From Pteria penguin (taxonomy: Eukaryota; Mollusca; Bivalvia; Pterioida; Pteriidae): 64,000 nt of DNA. Shown piece after piece: positions 1-13,117 of this stretch; position 1 is the stretch's first letter, and each line of letters starts with the position of its first letter. Both the position numbers and the translations under genes were made by a program. The notes below the pieces were generated by a model, which was not told where the DNA came from, did no database searches, and worked only from the letters and a program-made list of their open reading frames with translations. The DNA lies in assembly GCA_035048485.1 (NCBI GenBank), contig CM068583.1, forward strand, positions 30,311,841 through 30,375,840. Direction: 5' to 3'.

Positions 1-1235
1 AAGTTTACATAGAATTATCAGCTTTTCAATATCATGGCGTATTAGCAATAACGATTTCTATCAGACGAATAAAAATGTACTTAGAAAACTCGAGGAAAGC
101 ATCCCTCTTGGAACAAGAGGCCAAAGTGGGCCGTTATCGGTCATCTAAACACAATTTGGACATTCACATACCACTCAAATTAATCTGCAGATACATATAT
201 TATATTCTGTATATTCTTGTGTTTTTGACAACTGGCAACTAACAAATGACTGTAAAAATGAAAAACTATTCGCATGTCGGTACATGTCATATTAAAAAAG
301 GCCAATTTATTAGCATAAGCTGTTATCGTAAAATTAGATCAAACATGAAGGTCAGAGTAACTAGGTCAAAATTTTGGTATTGATGGCACGGCCTTGTCAC
401 GAGGAATACACATGTGATGGTATGAATTGTCAGAACCAAGCATGAGACTTGGGTCTCAATTCCTCCTATATAGAGAATCGACGGGAATCTAAAAATCGTA
501 ATATTTGTCAGCAGAATATTACTCACGATTCTCTTTGTCATTCACTTGCCTACGTCCAAATCGCAATGCTTCTATATCGCAAAATTCAACCTAGGCTCGG
601 AGCAAGCTATTTTAAACATTTTTTTGCTGGATTTTCCCAGGATTTCTATTTTTGAGTTATAGTAAATTCCAATTTGAATGAAATAAAATGAAATTCGGTG
701 ACAGAAAGTTAAAAATTATTTACTTTACGACACATATCGGAGTTTGTTATATGAAAGCATTAGAGATTGGATGTTAACAAGCGAATAACAAAACAATTGG
801 TGGGTAATATAAAGTTTTGATTTATTTTAAGTTTCCTTCGATTCTCTCTGTGGAAGAAATCCAGATTCAAATCTCATACTTGGGACTGACATTTCAGACT
901 ACATACGTGAAATATAAACGCCCTACCACGTATCATTCAAAGGATATACCCAATGATAAAGTTTTTGAAGTGTAGGTCAAATGTCATGGTCAATGTAACG
1001 AGGTCAAATATATTGTACCGATGGAAAAGGTCTTGTCACGAGGAATACGCATATGAGATATGAAAACCCTAACTCCTACTTTTCAAAAGTGATAATCAAT
1101 GTTAAAGTTTTCGAAATGTAGATCAAAGATCAAGGTCAAGGTCACGAAGACAAAAATGATTGTAGAAACGGAAAGGTTTTGTCACCAGGATTACGTGTGT
1201 GAAAATGAAAATCCTTACCTCTTACCTTTGATAAG
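1..1235. repeat. Dispersed degenerate repeat, no gene seen
   Basis: Positions 108-150 resemble the 5' end of the hairpin-ended elements found at 40211 and 54703 (AAGAGGCC..AGTGGGCC). From about 337 to 1215 three diverged units share the words AGGTCA, then 'ATTGATGGCAC' or similar, then TTGTCACGAGGAATAC (around 337-440, 990-1070 and 1135-1215). Related text recurs at 52905-52960, 53565-53620 and 54200-54275, so this is an old dispersed repeat. The short open frames here have no recognisable domain. Confidence 0.55.
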
Positions 1236-1238
1236 TTA

Positions 1239-1561
1239 GGCCAATTAAACTTAATAGGTAGATTTTCATCCAACCTCGTGAAAATATATGGGGCGGGTGG
1301 GTGGAATTTATGTTTTATAATTTATTTTTCTTGTGTGCCATAAAAGCAATAGCAGTACTATTCTGTAACAATATCGTTAAAATTCGAAGCAAACCAGCTT
1401 TTCTTTTCGGTTATGCCGGCAACAACTCTCACGACAGCGAAAACCATTTTGTCAACTACCGGAAGCGCGCCGGATTTGTTTGAAAAATAGATAATTCTGG
1501 GGCGGGTCGATTTTTTAGGGGCGGGAGGGGATGAAAATCTACCAATTAATTTTAATTGGCC
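1239..1561. mobile_element. TTA-flanked MITE, Harbinger-like
   Basis: The ends are inverted repeats of about 36 bp. The left end reads GGCCAATTAAACTTAATAGG and the reverse complement of the right end reads GGCCAATTAAAATTAATTGG; both continue into TAGATTTTCATCC. The element is flanked by TTA at 1236-1238 and 1562-1564, the target duplication typical of PIF/Harbinger transposons. It is 323 bp long and has no coding capacity. Subterminal stretches are G-rich (GGGGCGGG). It lies just downstream of the glucose transporter gene. Confidence 0.75.
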
Positions 1562-2016
1562 TTATGTGGAATGGTAAAGTTTTTACCAGAGATAAACAAA
1601 CAGACAAGCCAAAACCTAGATGCGACCGAATCTTTGATACCTGGGGCATAAAAAGAAAAACATCACATAGAATGAATTGTTCCTTCACGAGGAAATCAGT
1701 AGTTATCTGAATGTCATCTCCATCGCTATTATACAAACAGTAAAAATGAAGGAAAAATATTTTATGTTTTATTTGAATTTTACTATGGTTCACATTTTAA
1801 CCATTATATAAAATGCTACAAACAGAATATTTAGGTTCTCTGTAATCGATCATTGCATGACTACATTACAGTGAAGATATCTAAAACTCTAGAAAAAAAT
1901 TACAAAACATATTTCACATTCAGAACAGGTATATATATACATCAAATAGCCAAGTTACAGAGTATAATAAACAGTCTCTTTCTGTTTAAGTATGACATTT
2001 TACATTGCAATTTTAT

Positions 2017-3093
2017 CTATTGTTTTTCTATTGAAGAATAACTGACCATGCCCATTTCATCCTTTGGAATGATATATTTACTGGAATTAGATCCTATGCT
2101 GCTTAGAATATTATCCGATTTCCAAGCAAACGAAATCTCTTCAAACGTTTTATTTTTAGTCTCTGGAAGATATTTGTAAATGAAAATCCAAAATAACAAC
2201 AAGCAAACTGTAAATGGAAGAAATGAGTAGTTGCCAAGCCCTTTCTGAAAGAAATAGAACACTTTAATTTAAACATTTTGCTAATATAATATTGATTTAT
2301 ATATAAGAGTTTAAATTTAACTCATTAAAATGACTTGTATATAGATACATCATTATTTTCTTAGAATAAAGCATTTTAATGAAAAGGTACTCCTCGGAAC
2401 AATGCTTTCCAGTGTAATGAGAAGTGATTAAGACATTGTACCTGCATGCTTGGAAATGCGTAGCCAACGGCAAAGTTTGAAATCCAGTTGATCAAGACTG
2501 ATATACCCATTGCAGCAGGTCTTGGGCCTTGCGAGAATAATTCTGCCACAATAAGCCAGGGAATGGAACCTATCATTATGAAAAGACGCATTGGATAACC
2601 GTTAAGGAATGAAACTGAATCAAAATTAAAACAAGAAACCGTCAAGGACAGTATGACCGGATTGCAAATGCTAAATGCAAAATGTTGACGCCGGGCGGAC
2701 GGACGGATTTTGCCAATTTATAGACCGGAATTGCTTTGCATTAACATTAACAATACATGTATGCAAGTGGTCACACTAAAGGCAAAAAAACCCAGTGTGT
2801 GTTCACTGAGGCGTAAAGTCAAGGTCAAGGTCACTAAATTTTTGTATTGGTTGGATAGAACATTCAAGTATCTACAAACCTACCAACTTTGACATAAGTA
2901 CCCTTCAGGGTATGAAAGAAACCAAGCTAAACGCAAAATGTTGACGCCTTGCGGACGGACGGACTGACAGACGGACGGACGGACAGACGGATTTCGCCAA
3001 TTCATAGACCGGATTTGCTTTGCAATCCGATCAACCAGCGATTAACTAAGGACAACGTATTCAGCTTTCATCATCATCATCATCATCATCATC

Positions 3094-3124
<31 letters not shown>

Positions 3125-6100
3125 TAATATCAATATTAATGATAATCTATATGTTTTCATTTCAAATGAGTATAAGTGTAGTAAATTTATCTTGATTTCC
3201 TTCCCTTTATCCATAATCCTTACGAGTGTCACAGATTTACACAAACAGTATACCGACGACCAAAACGACACGGAGTAATCCCGTTTATCAACAGTAAAGT
3301 TTGCTCAGTAATATTAAAACTACATGTATATAGAAATATTTATGATTACTTTACCTGGACCCATAGCAAAGAAGATGACGTATATTAGAGAAACCACGAC
3401 GTTTCCTATCTTAAACCAAGCAACTTGATCCTGAAATAAAGTGATAGTTCTACTGTATGTAGTTAATAGGTGACAGATAAGCTACTTTGTAACAGCAGAA
3501 CAACATTTAATCTGACAACACTAGCTAGCATACAGAACCGTATCTGGTATACATGTAATCTTACATTCCTACCCAGTATACAAAAACTGAGGTTAGTACA
3601 ATCTGACAGCCCTATCATAATAAAACTTTCAAAATCTGTCTGCAATTTTATGGCTTTATCTCCATGAGACTATACTACATGTATTTATGTTACATTATTA
3701 TATATGTAATATTTTACCGTAAAACATAACGATAATGTGATCAGTATACTGAATATAAACATTCCAGCAAGCCCAGTGAGATGTAAAGATCGTCTGCCAA
3801 TACGGTCCATCAAAGGAATCGTAATCATCGTCATGACAACCATGATGGCGCCTATACCGCTTGTAGCATGGGCCGCTATACTCTCCGATATCCCTGCACT
3901 CGTAAATAGACTAAAGGAATAGTAGAATATCTGTAAACAATAAAAGACTATGAAACCAGAGGTGGAAAATGTGTAGCGTATAATAAAGAACAACATACTG
4001 TGCGCGTACATGCGCATAGCTTTTATATACATTTCCTAGTAAAGAGCAAAAAGAAAGTAAATATTAAACCATACAAACATATTTGGTAAAGATTTGTCCT
4101 TATTTTCGGTCATTCGAGGTTGTTAATTGTATCTTAATGGAGTTTGAAAGTGATAAGATATTTGGGGTTTGTTTTTGCTATGAGCTTTACCATATTTCAG
4201 AATCAATCAAACTTACTGCATTGATACCAGAAAGCTGCTGTGATAGATGCATGACAATACTTATGAGTAGCGGCATCCTTAAAGACTTCTTCTTCAATAA
4301 ACTTAGTATACCTATCTGAAATAAAGAAAAGATTGTCTACGATTACAATACATTGCTGGGAATATTCGGATAAGGTACAGCAGTGTGCATTGTTATACCC
4401 CTATACAGGCCCGTAGGAAACAACTCAAAATGAGGAAGGGGGGGGGGGGCAAACTCAAAACAAAATTTGCAATATGATAACACTGTTTTAAGCCACTTTT
4501 TGTGCCAAGGAGACTTGCTTGAATCGCATAGAGCTAGAAACTGACCATAGACGGATCTAGAAATTTTTGAAAGGGGGTTGCATCCTGCCATGACTACTGT
4601 TTTCCACTATTCAGTCTTGAAGTGTGTGTGTGTGGGGGGGGGGGGTTGCTGCAGTCTTGAAATTGGCCGAAAATAACCTTTTTTGGTAAAATTTACCGAC
4701 CCAAAAAGGGGGGTTGTAAACCCACCCCCCCCCCCTCAAAATCCGTGAATGCTGACAGTTAATAATAAACTCATTTCCACCTCTCAAGCATGAATAAATG
4801 GTGTTCAGAGTCTTCATTTCTACTTAGTGGCACTAAGAGCAACAGGAAATTGCGCCTATGTTTGCATGAGTAAATGTTTTCCAGAGCACGAACAAATTTA
4901 TATATACTACTGCAATACAGCTTATCAGATTGCAATCAATTGCATGTTCAGAATAATTTAATGAAAATAATTTAGTAAATTAGACAACAACCTATGAAAC
5001 ATTGGATGCTACCCCCTTTCCGGGTCGTACGACCATGCTATAAAACATTTTCTATATAAACCCTACAGAAAAAGTCCAATATACGAGCTATTAATACCGA
5101 GCGGGGTCCAAATGATCTTTTAAAATCGACTGTTAAAATGACTGTTCTCCGGTGACGTCACACTCTCTTTTTACTTGTGCGAGTTATCAGAACTGATGGT
5201 ATGGTAAATAAACATGGAAAATGCTTTTTGTTCTGTTGTGTCGTAAGAGGACAAAATTCAGCGTATTTTAGACGAAGGAGATAATAAGATCATAAAAATG
5301 AGATAAAAATTGCAAGAAAGCATCTTGAATTACTTTTATAGAAATTATCAGAGAAGCGGTTGTTAGTCTTTGGTACTCAAGCGGGGCATTCTCAACAGGC
5401 ATTCAGAAAACTCTTCAACAGAAAGTTTTGTTTGAAATTATATTGTAGATGAGGTAGAGACTAAAACGTAAATTACACAATGTTAGTTTCTTGTGTTTTT
5501 TAAATCCATCTGATGTATAACAAAGCATTTATTGACTGGGGTTTTCGGGCAACAGACTCTCAGACCAATAGTTGGCCTCGGCCCTCGACTGGCCTTTGGC
5601 AATAGTTGGTCTTCGGGTCTAACAGATCCTCTTTTGCCCTCAACTCCAGTCTATTACTGTATGCTATATGTAAATGATATTTGTGATCAGTTTTCAACAA
5701 GAATATAACACTAGTACTAATACACTATCCGCATTGTGGCATTGCTTCAACTAAACCTTGAAGGATTTCTAACCATATAGCAGATTTCTCGACCTTACCA
5801 GTACTACCTTACCCATACTATCCTATCCCCCACTCCATGATATCTGGAATATACAGATATATAACTGTTTGCAAAGTCCCTTGGTACCCGTCTACATCCG
5901 TATGCAGTCTGAAACTAAGGTGATTTTATTTGCTTACCTTTGCCTCTGACTGCTGTGCTCTATGTTCTTGTTTCATTTCATCAATATCAGCAGATACTCC
6001 TGTCGTCCCTCTCAATTTTACTAATGCTGAAATGAAAACCATGAACACTATATAAAAATGCTGGAGGGAACGTCCATTAAAATACACCAATATACATGTA

Positions 6101-6829
6101 GTTCCTAATATCTTTTTTTTTCACCTAGTTTAGAACATCTATAGTTTCAGGCACGGACATTTACTTTCTTTTTTGCATATTTTACATACCAGTATGAGCG
6201 TCTTGTTCTCGATCTTTCTTGATAAGTAAATATCTTGGACTTTCAGGACAGAATGGCATTGTCAACATCTGTATAGCACAAGGAACAACGCATAAACCTG
6301 AAAGCATAAGTGTTTTTTTAAACTCTATGAAAAAGGCCAAATATTTCTGAAATTTCTGTGTATGCCATCTTAATTGTAATGAGTTTACAAAAGGACATGT
6401 ATTGCATTCTGTGTATTTTACATATCATAAAGAAAAAAGATACCCAAATAGGCCTAAATCGCTCACCTGGGCACCTTGAGCACAAGAGAAACTTAGAATG
6501 CTCTCTAATTAAGTTATAATTTTCAGAAATTTTGTATCATAATTGCACCAAAAACCACATCACATCATTCTAAAACACTTTTATACACGTAGTTTTCATT
6601 TTCATTCTCAGTAACTCCGGTTGAATTTCTCTTTTCTAAAGATGGTATCTCCGTGGACCTACTTGGCCACACCATGGACCGACCCCTGGGCAGATATTGC
6701 CAAAAGAATAACAGTACTTATAAGGGACAATATGTATTTCATTCATGTCAAGTTTTATCATATTCCGTTTATTTCTTAAGCCCATACAGTTTTGCTCTTT
6801 GAAATCTTGAATAAAAAAGAGAAAACTAA

Positions 6830-6872
<43 letters not shown>

Positions 6873-7030
6873 AGGAATGTAGGTCTTGAAAGACATTCTT
6901 TCTACATTTCATGAATCAAGGTTCTACCCGATATGGAGAACGAGTTGTTACTGGGATTGGATTGGTGACGTTGACTGGCTCACCTAACGCTCGTTATTGT
7001 ATCAATTTTTGCAGTGTTCTTTATTATTGT

Positions 7031-7129
<99 letters not shown>

Positions 7130-10100
7130 TATTATTATTTAACGGTGCCTGTACCTTTTCATTTTGGGAATTTCTTGTCCCATTTGCATGATACTAAAAG
7201 ATCAATATTTGGGAAAAATTAAGAAAGATATTGGGAAAAAGGTCAATAAAATTTACATAGCAAATGGTCCTTAGAAATAACTTCATTTGAAGGGGAAAAC
7301 GTTTTGTAACATATCTTACAGACAGTAGCAAATATCCTATGATACTATACCAAGTACAAGGTTTATTTCTTGAAACGACAGAATACATTGCGCAAAGGGG
7401 TCGATGCCATACTCAGTATAGTCTCTGGTGATATTAGTGATATATTTCGTGTCCAGAAAAAATACCCCAAAAACTGACGTATATTTACCAAGCAGTACGT
7501 GCCAAAATCTTCCATTTCCGAATATTTCCGGAAATCCAAGTATCTGAGAGAGAAGTATACCGACAGTTACACCAAGTTGATGAAGAGTACCTAGTGCCCC
7601 ACGGATATCTGCTGTGCCGATCTCCGACAGATAGAGAGGTGTTAACCCTGTATAGAGACCTACAATATACAAATGTATCCGTGCTCAGAGTTAATTCAAT
7701 TTAAAAAAAGGGGGACTGCGTTGTAAGTATCCCTATTTTATTTACTTTTAATGATACTGTCTATACAAGTATTAATACACTCTTGTCTAAATTCTTTATT
7801 CACTCTTATAAAATGCAATCTAAGTACACATAAGTGTGATTTTTTTTCATGATTATGACTCACCACAGTTAAATCCAATAAGGAAACGGCCGCATATGAT
7901 CATTTCATAGGATCGAGCTTCGCGACTGAAAAACATGAGAGCTGCTGCACCAAATCCGAAGGCGTTGTTAATAAGCATTCCAAACTTCCTGTTGACAAAA
8001 TTAAAGCGCACACACGTGCCAAAAGTAAATGAGAACAAAAGGCTAGATGCTTCTTATAAAACATTATATCATTTTATAGGTGCTACTGAAACCTGTACAT
8101 TTGTCATAAATCTATATCTGAAATATTAGTTTCGTAAACGTACTGCAGCAGAGTATATTGTCTTTTATAACTTTTTATATTAATCAAGTGAACAAAAGCT
8201 ATACAAAGACAATATTCAGTTATAATCCCTACTCTACTTCTTTCTATTACTTATCTATCATTTTATCTATGAGGATTATATCTGAAAATTACACTGCTGC
8301 AATGTTTCTCAAATGCTTTACCTTCCAAATGTATCCGCCCACCAGCCTGCAATAAGTCCCCCAATCATTCCACCTACGGCAAATATGGCCACTAATAGAG
8401 AGTATAGACTGACGAGTGCATTCTCGGACATTGGAGCCTCCCATCTCATTATGTGACTCTCATTCATAAACTCTTTGATTTTCTGAAGATCAATTTTAGT
8501 ATAGTTTCACATTGTTCTGTGTTAGTATTTAGTATATTTTAGAGTGTTCGATTGCAATTTGAAATATTTGAACAGTAAGAAATCAACATCGTTATTTCTG
8601 GATGGTGTCAATGCAGCTGTCAAAATAAACAGCTTATTTTAATAAAATATTCTTCCTTGATAAAGCATAAAATTAGAGAGACATGCAACATACTTTTGCT
8701 ATGTTGCTGGTTTTATGAATACCTTTTCTGGTGCATTGATGACACCTGTGTTATATCCAAACTGTAGCGACCCCAGTATTGCAGAGAACACGGCCAAAGA
8801 CAAGAAGGCTGTTATTTTCTACAAAGCGATGAGATCAATATATTCTTTTAACAGTTTAAAGTAATATAATTATATCAATTAAATTTCGTGTAATCCATAA
8901 GCATAATCTGTATATTTGACAAATCAGATATGAATCCCACATCATCAGTCATCTTGGTAAGTGAATAAAAGAATGTAAGAACTTTTATGTTGATGATGCC
9001 AACCATCTGCTGCCAAAAAACGAAAAAACAAACAAACAAACAAACAAAAAGAAAACCAAAAAAAAAAAAAAAAAACCCAAAAAACAAAAAAAAAAAAAAA
9101 CCATAAAAAAAAAGCAAAAGAACGAAAAACCCGCAATATCGTTAATACGTGGAAATACTAGTCATTCAATACATTGTGTACTTTTTTAAATTTTAAATTT
9201 TATTATCATTATCATTTTTATTTATATTTTACTTTATTTTTTTTTTCTTATCTGTTTATTTTTTATCTCATCTTATTCATATTTTTCACTGAGATCATTA
9301 AAACCCCTCCGGCTCCCTACATGATACTACATCGACTAAAATGGGTTAATATCGTTCACCGGAGCACCTTATATTAAACATATGATAACATTATTAGAAA
9401 TTTACTTATTGACCGTCTACAATAAGAAAATCGTAGAAATTATCAGAAGATTTGCAAAAATGAGAGATTATATTAAAATGTCATAAAAATTCAGAAACTT
9501 TGATTTTGGAATGTATACAACAACTCTTCTAAAGGCATCCTTCTGCGTCCTTCAATGTTTTGATACATTTGCTTTGACGACCTATGTAGGTGATCTGAAG
9601 AAGTTTGGTATAGGGGCCCTCCCCAATCCACAACGAACGCTACACATAAAAAACAACACTATTAATGTACTTCATTCCTTCCATGTATCATCAAACACCT
9701 TGCATTAGTAATGAAGATGAGCCCTTCATACATGTAGCTTATTATAACATGCAAGTGGTGTATCCACCTATCCTTTTTATCTGTCAAAGCTGAATATATA
9801 ACTATACACACTGCATTTCTTCTCTTCACAATAACATTTACATTGTACTTCCCTCAAATATTACTACGATTAAATACACAAAATGCATACTCATAAGCAA
9901 ATCGTCAAAGATAACACTTGAAAATGTGCAAACATTGACAAAATGTCAAAAACATTTCAACAAATGAATTTTTTTCCTAATGGAACCAATGCAACCTTTC
10001 TCAGTGGCGTAGCTCGGCAGTGAAAAGTGGGGGGGGGGGGGGCACGTGCCCTCGCTGCCCCCCTTCTCCTACGCCCCTGTTTCTAAAGACGCCCTTCTAA

Positions 10101-10864
10101 ATCACTCTCATTGCGTTCTTTGTTCGATGATCAAAGCAGCTGGTCAGTCTGAAGAAGTTTGTCAAAGGTGGGTACTCTCTAGGCCGTCCTACCACATGCA
10201 TCCTTTGTGAATCTTGCCGAAACCACAATACCGTACTTATATAGCAAACATTAAAAACCTCATCTATGCTAAGTTTCATCAAAATTCCCTCAGTGATTCT
10301 GGAACAGAAGTTGGAAATATTTAAAATCAGAAGACGGATACATCGACATAATTATAGTTCACTTGAACTTCGGATCAAATAAGATAAATATCCACAGGTT
10401 GCTCCTCGATGATGAAAGAAAGAATGTGACGAGATCGAGCTATGACAAGTCCCGAGCCGCGTTCAAAAACGTGAGCACCCGATGCGCAGCCGAGTGCTCA
10501 TTATTTAAACGAAGGTACTCACTGCAGCGCTAGCTCGCGCTGTAACATTCAAGGTGTTTCACCAAGATTTTCAAAACGGCGACTATTGTACTCAAATGAC
10601 CACGCTACAGTTGGATGATTATTATTAGATAGTAATTTTATATTCGTGAGCGCTAACTTTCGTTCAAGAATGTTAAAATTCCAGCAGCAAGTGCGCAGTG
10701 GGGCGCTCTATTTATTGAATACGCCCCAACTGCATGTAGTCCGCCTGTAACGTCATTTCTTTAGAGACAAGCTAACGAAATACACTTACCCCTTTTGCAG
10801 TAGCCACTACTTCTGCTTGGCTGATAACATCGTTACTGTCACCCCTCTTTGGTCCGTTAGACAT
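2017..10864 (-). CDS. Class I facilitated glucose transporter (GLUT/SLC2A family), complete, 12 exons
   Basis: Twelve minus-strand exons join without a frame break into 522 residues: 10864-10790, 8818-8723, 8482-8322, 7988-7864, 7659-7489, 6297-6190, 6026-5938, 4315-4217, 3930-3718, 3430-3355, 2569-2442 and 2244-2017 (stop TAG). All introns are GT-AG. Family hallmarks, in order: [17 protein letters not shown] in TM1 (residues 41-57); a possible N-glycosylation sequon NES at 64; FGRK after TM2 (109-112); [10 protein letters not shown] (144-153); [11 protein letters not shown] (172-182) with the conserved sugar-binding Gln180; PESPR (227-231); QQLSGINA in TM7 (301-308), the QLS signature of class I GLUTs; DRIGRR (350-355); GSIPW (405-409) and NW at 432-433; PETK (474-477). 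Length and motif order match GLUT1-4, so the product should carry glucose-type hexoses down their gradient across the plasma membrane. Start: ATG with A at -3, first in frame. Which vertebrate paralogue it resembles most cannot be judged here. Confidence 0.97.
2680..3040. repeat. Two partial direct repeats with GACGGACG runs, in a transporter intron
   Basis: In the intron between transporter exons 10 and 11, 'AAATGTTGACGCC..GCGGACGGACGGA' followed by 'CCAATT.ATAGACCGGA.TTGC' occurs at about 2680-2745 and again at 2935-3025. Between them sits AAGGTCAAGGTCAC (2821-2834). The GGAC-rich run marks a dispersed repeat family that also appears near 53030. No coding potential. Confidence 0.6.
3068..3121. 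repeat. Compound trinucleotide microsatellite (CAT)n(AAT)n
   Basis: About nine CAT/ATC units run into about nine AAT units inside a glucose-transporter intron. A simple repeat; the long His/Asn reading frame across it is an artefact. Confidence 0.9.
4545..4757. mobile_element. G-tract foldback MITE in a transporter intron
   Basis: The left end (around ACGGATCTAGAAATTTTTGAAAGGGGG) and the reverse complement of the right end (CACGGATTTTGAGGGGGGG) are imperfect inverted repeats of about 20 bp. The interior holds a (GT)n/(G)n run and a matching (C)n run. No target duplication is clear. Boundaries are approximate. Confidence 0.45.
5534..5651. mobile_element. 118-bp foldback MITE with TATT target duplication
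   Basis: The termini are GACTGGGGTT at the left and AACTCCAGTC at the right, giving inverted repeats that continue with GGGCAA, AGA and AGACC words toward the centre. TATT flanks both sides (5530-5533 and 5652-5655). It lies in the intron between transporter exons 7 and 8. No coding capacity. Confidence 0.6.
6829..6875. repeat. (AAAT)n microsatellite
   Basis: A run of about eleven AAAT/AATA units in the intron between transporter exons 5 and 6. Confidence 0.9.
7032..7140. repeat. (AAT)n then (ATT)n, self-complementary microsatellite
   Basis: About 19 AAT units run directly into about 16 ATT units, so the two halves can fold on each other into a long hairpin. It lies in the same transporter intron as the AAAT run. 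The poly-Asn/poly-Tyr frame across it is not a gene. Confidence 0.9.
9010..9118. repeat. A-rich low-complexity tract
   Basis: CAAA units and A-runs broken by CCC fill the first intron of the glucose transporter here. The tail side (9180-9290) is T-rich. No structure beyond low complexity was seen. Confidence 0.8.
10002..10079. mobile_element. 78-bp miniature foldback element with TTTCT duplication
   Basis: Begins CAGTGGCGTAG and ends CTACGCCCCTG, an 11-bp inverted repeat with one mismatch. It is flanked by TTTCT on both sides (9997-10001 and 10080-10084). The interior is almost only a G14 run, CACGTGCC and a C-run. It sits in intron 1 of the glucose transporter. Confidence 0.65.
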
Positions 10865-12908
10865 TTTGGAAATAACTACTCCAATAACTTCAATAATTTG
10901 TCTTTACTTCGATAGTATGCGATTCATGGGAATACACACTTATACCACGTGTAAGAGTTCAATACAGGTATATTGGACTGCCTGAATTAGCTCTAGGGAT
11001 ATAAAAGATGTCCCTCTCTACGACACAGTCTCGCTCAGATGTTTGCTTAAATCTCGATAGTTTGAATATTTGTATTGATTACATATCTATCTACGTACAC
11101 TACGAGCATCTCAAACACTTAGAGAAATATCACTGGACGATGTTCTAAATAACATCTATGGTTGACATTGTCTAAGTACACACACACGTTCGTTTATGTA
11201 CATGTAATACAGGATCATATCTTGTTATATATTGTAACTCCAAACATCACGCATGTATATATAAAGTAGCATACTTTCACCGTAATAATCATTTACGTAG
11301 AGTGTACAATATGCCCAGCTGTCTCCATCACGTATACAAAATAGACTACGCATATTGAAGAGAATACATGTGGTTGTTTTACACTTTTAACAAGTACAAG
11401 GACAACGTAAAATTTATGGCAGCTTCGTAGTCAAGACGCACGTGAACAGGTAACTAGACAAAGAGCAACCATTTGAATTTTAGGGGGGGGGGGGGAGAAA
11501 ACTTCTTCCGTATTATTTTTTTTCCTGCCTACTTCTCAGGACTGTATTTTTTTTTTTTTTTTGCCTATATTCAGAGCTGACGATTTTTTGTGCCCAATAT
11601 TCAATTCCGGATTATTTATTTTTCTCAATTTACGTCAAATTTAGTGTAAGGAGTACAGGGGGAGATAATACAAAAATATTTCGGCATACCATAATTATTT
11701 TTCATCGGTACGTGTACGGTGACTGGTTTATTAAACACTTTTCTTTTATTTATATATGTTTTATCAAATTTAATATTTTTCGTAATTTTTCATTGCATCA
11801 TGGACTGGTGTTCTTTCTATTGAAAAGTGCTGTACTATAAATCCTGATACCTAGAGTTAAGTTTGGGAAGTTAGAGTACAGCCAACCGTGTTCTAACTTC
11901 CGTGTGTAATAGAGTGAAGATAACATCAAATTTCAAATTTTATTCAGTTATTTGATTCACTGCAAGGTAAAAATTAAAGATTGAATCTGTAGACAAATAG
12001 ATAAACTAGTTACAAATTTTAAGTCAATAACCTGGGTCTTTTCTACTATGTCAAGTGCCGTCATACCGATATCAAAGTTGCTGAACAATTCATTTCCAGA
12101 GTCCTGAGTCCTCATCGTCAAATTCTAAAAAGTCCACACCACTGATCATGCTTTCCTCGTTTTCTGTTTACTCGCATATTTGTGAATGAAATATCCTCCA
12201 CTGTCACAATACACTGTAGAAAAGTTCAATCAAAATTTATTGTTTTTACATATCCAATTTCATTTTTCCCCGCCCCTACTTCCTTCTCGCTTAATTCTCA
12301 AACTCAGACTGACCATGAGGTAGAGAGTTGCGCGATCCCACAATGCACTGATGACGTCATACAAGAGAGAAACAATTTAAATTTGGGGTGGGGCTTAAAA
12401 AGTGTAATATGATACAATCCATTTAAAGAACATTCAAATTTTACTCGGTTTATTGGAATTTATAGTACAGACATAAATGGGCGGTACTCGGTGCTGACGC
12501 AACTCGTACCCGCCCATTATTTTATGCCTATTATATTTCTTTTATGTGGCACGTATGGGCTTCCGTAAAATAATTTTCTCGCATTCAAAACTAAAGAATT
12601 TCACCGGAAGTGGGGTTCTAGAACATTCGATCTGGAACATCGATCTAGCACGGTGTATTACTACGTAATTATTAATTACTATACATATTGAGATACAAAA
12701 AGTGTGAATTAACTCTTTTTATATTTATATGTTTGTTTACTTATGTTGACTGTTTTCATGTTCTTGTTACACACTATTATCGTTATTTAAATAACTTTTC
12801 TATCTGGAACTATTTTTAGCGTAGTATTGAAACTACTACAAAGATGTGTAAAGTGTCAGGAACGAAGAAGCACCGAAAGGTAGAAAAGTGGTTTATTTGG
12901 CGAGAAAA
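10865..12908. other. 5' flank of the glucose transporter; no gene seen
   Basis: Beyond the E-box this stretch has no convincing exon. It holds a G-run repeat fragment near 11470-11600 (CAACCATTTGAATTTT then G13, resembling the inverted-repeat ends at 38413 and 17591) and a hairpin at about 12476-12520 with arms ATGGGCGGTAC and GTACCCGCCCAT. Motifs seen are a CRE-like TGACGTCA (12351-12358), an ETS-like CCGGAAGT (12604-12611) and TTCTAGAACATTC (12616-12628), which fits a three-unit heat-shock element. Confidence 0.5.
10904..10951 (-). promoter_or_regulatory. Short upstream ORF and E-box ahead of the glucose transporter
   Basis: A 7-codon reading frame (ATG at 10927, stop TAA at 10906-10904) lies 40 bases upstream of the transporter start on the same strand. 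A palindromic CACGTG E-box is at 10946-10951, about 82 bases upstream of the ATG. If this is 5' leader, the small frame could dampen translation. The E-box core also contains ACGTG, the core bound by HIF, and some GLUT genes are HIF targets in vertebrates. The transcript start is unknown, so both roles are inference from motifs only. Confidence 0.25.
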
Positions 12909-13117
12909 AGAATCAAGAATCACCTCTCGTCCCAGATCGAAAGATATTAGTCTGGGGAGACATACTTCGACCAAGGACTTATAAACAAGATCTTGTTTAT
13001 AAGTCCGTGCTTCGACATAATCCCAACCGAAGCGTTAGCCTCGGATAGGATTATGTCGGAGTAGGTCACCCTCGACTGATATCTTTCGATCTGGGACTCG
13101 AGGTGATTCTAGATTCT
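12909..13117. mobile_element. 209-bp foldback element with nested perfect palindromes
   Basis: The outer arms are about 60 bp: AGAATCAAGAATCACCTC at the left and the reverse complement AGAATCTAGAATCACCTC at the right, both continuing through CCCAGATCGAAAGATAT. Inside are a perfect 32-bp palindrome at 12975-13006 (centre AAGATCTT) and a separate hairpin with arms CGACATAATCC and GGATTATGTCG. A cruciform-forming non-autonomous element is the simplest reading. No coding capacity. Confidence 0.7.
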
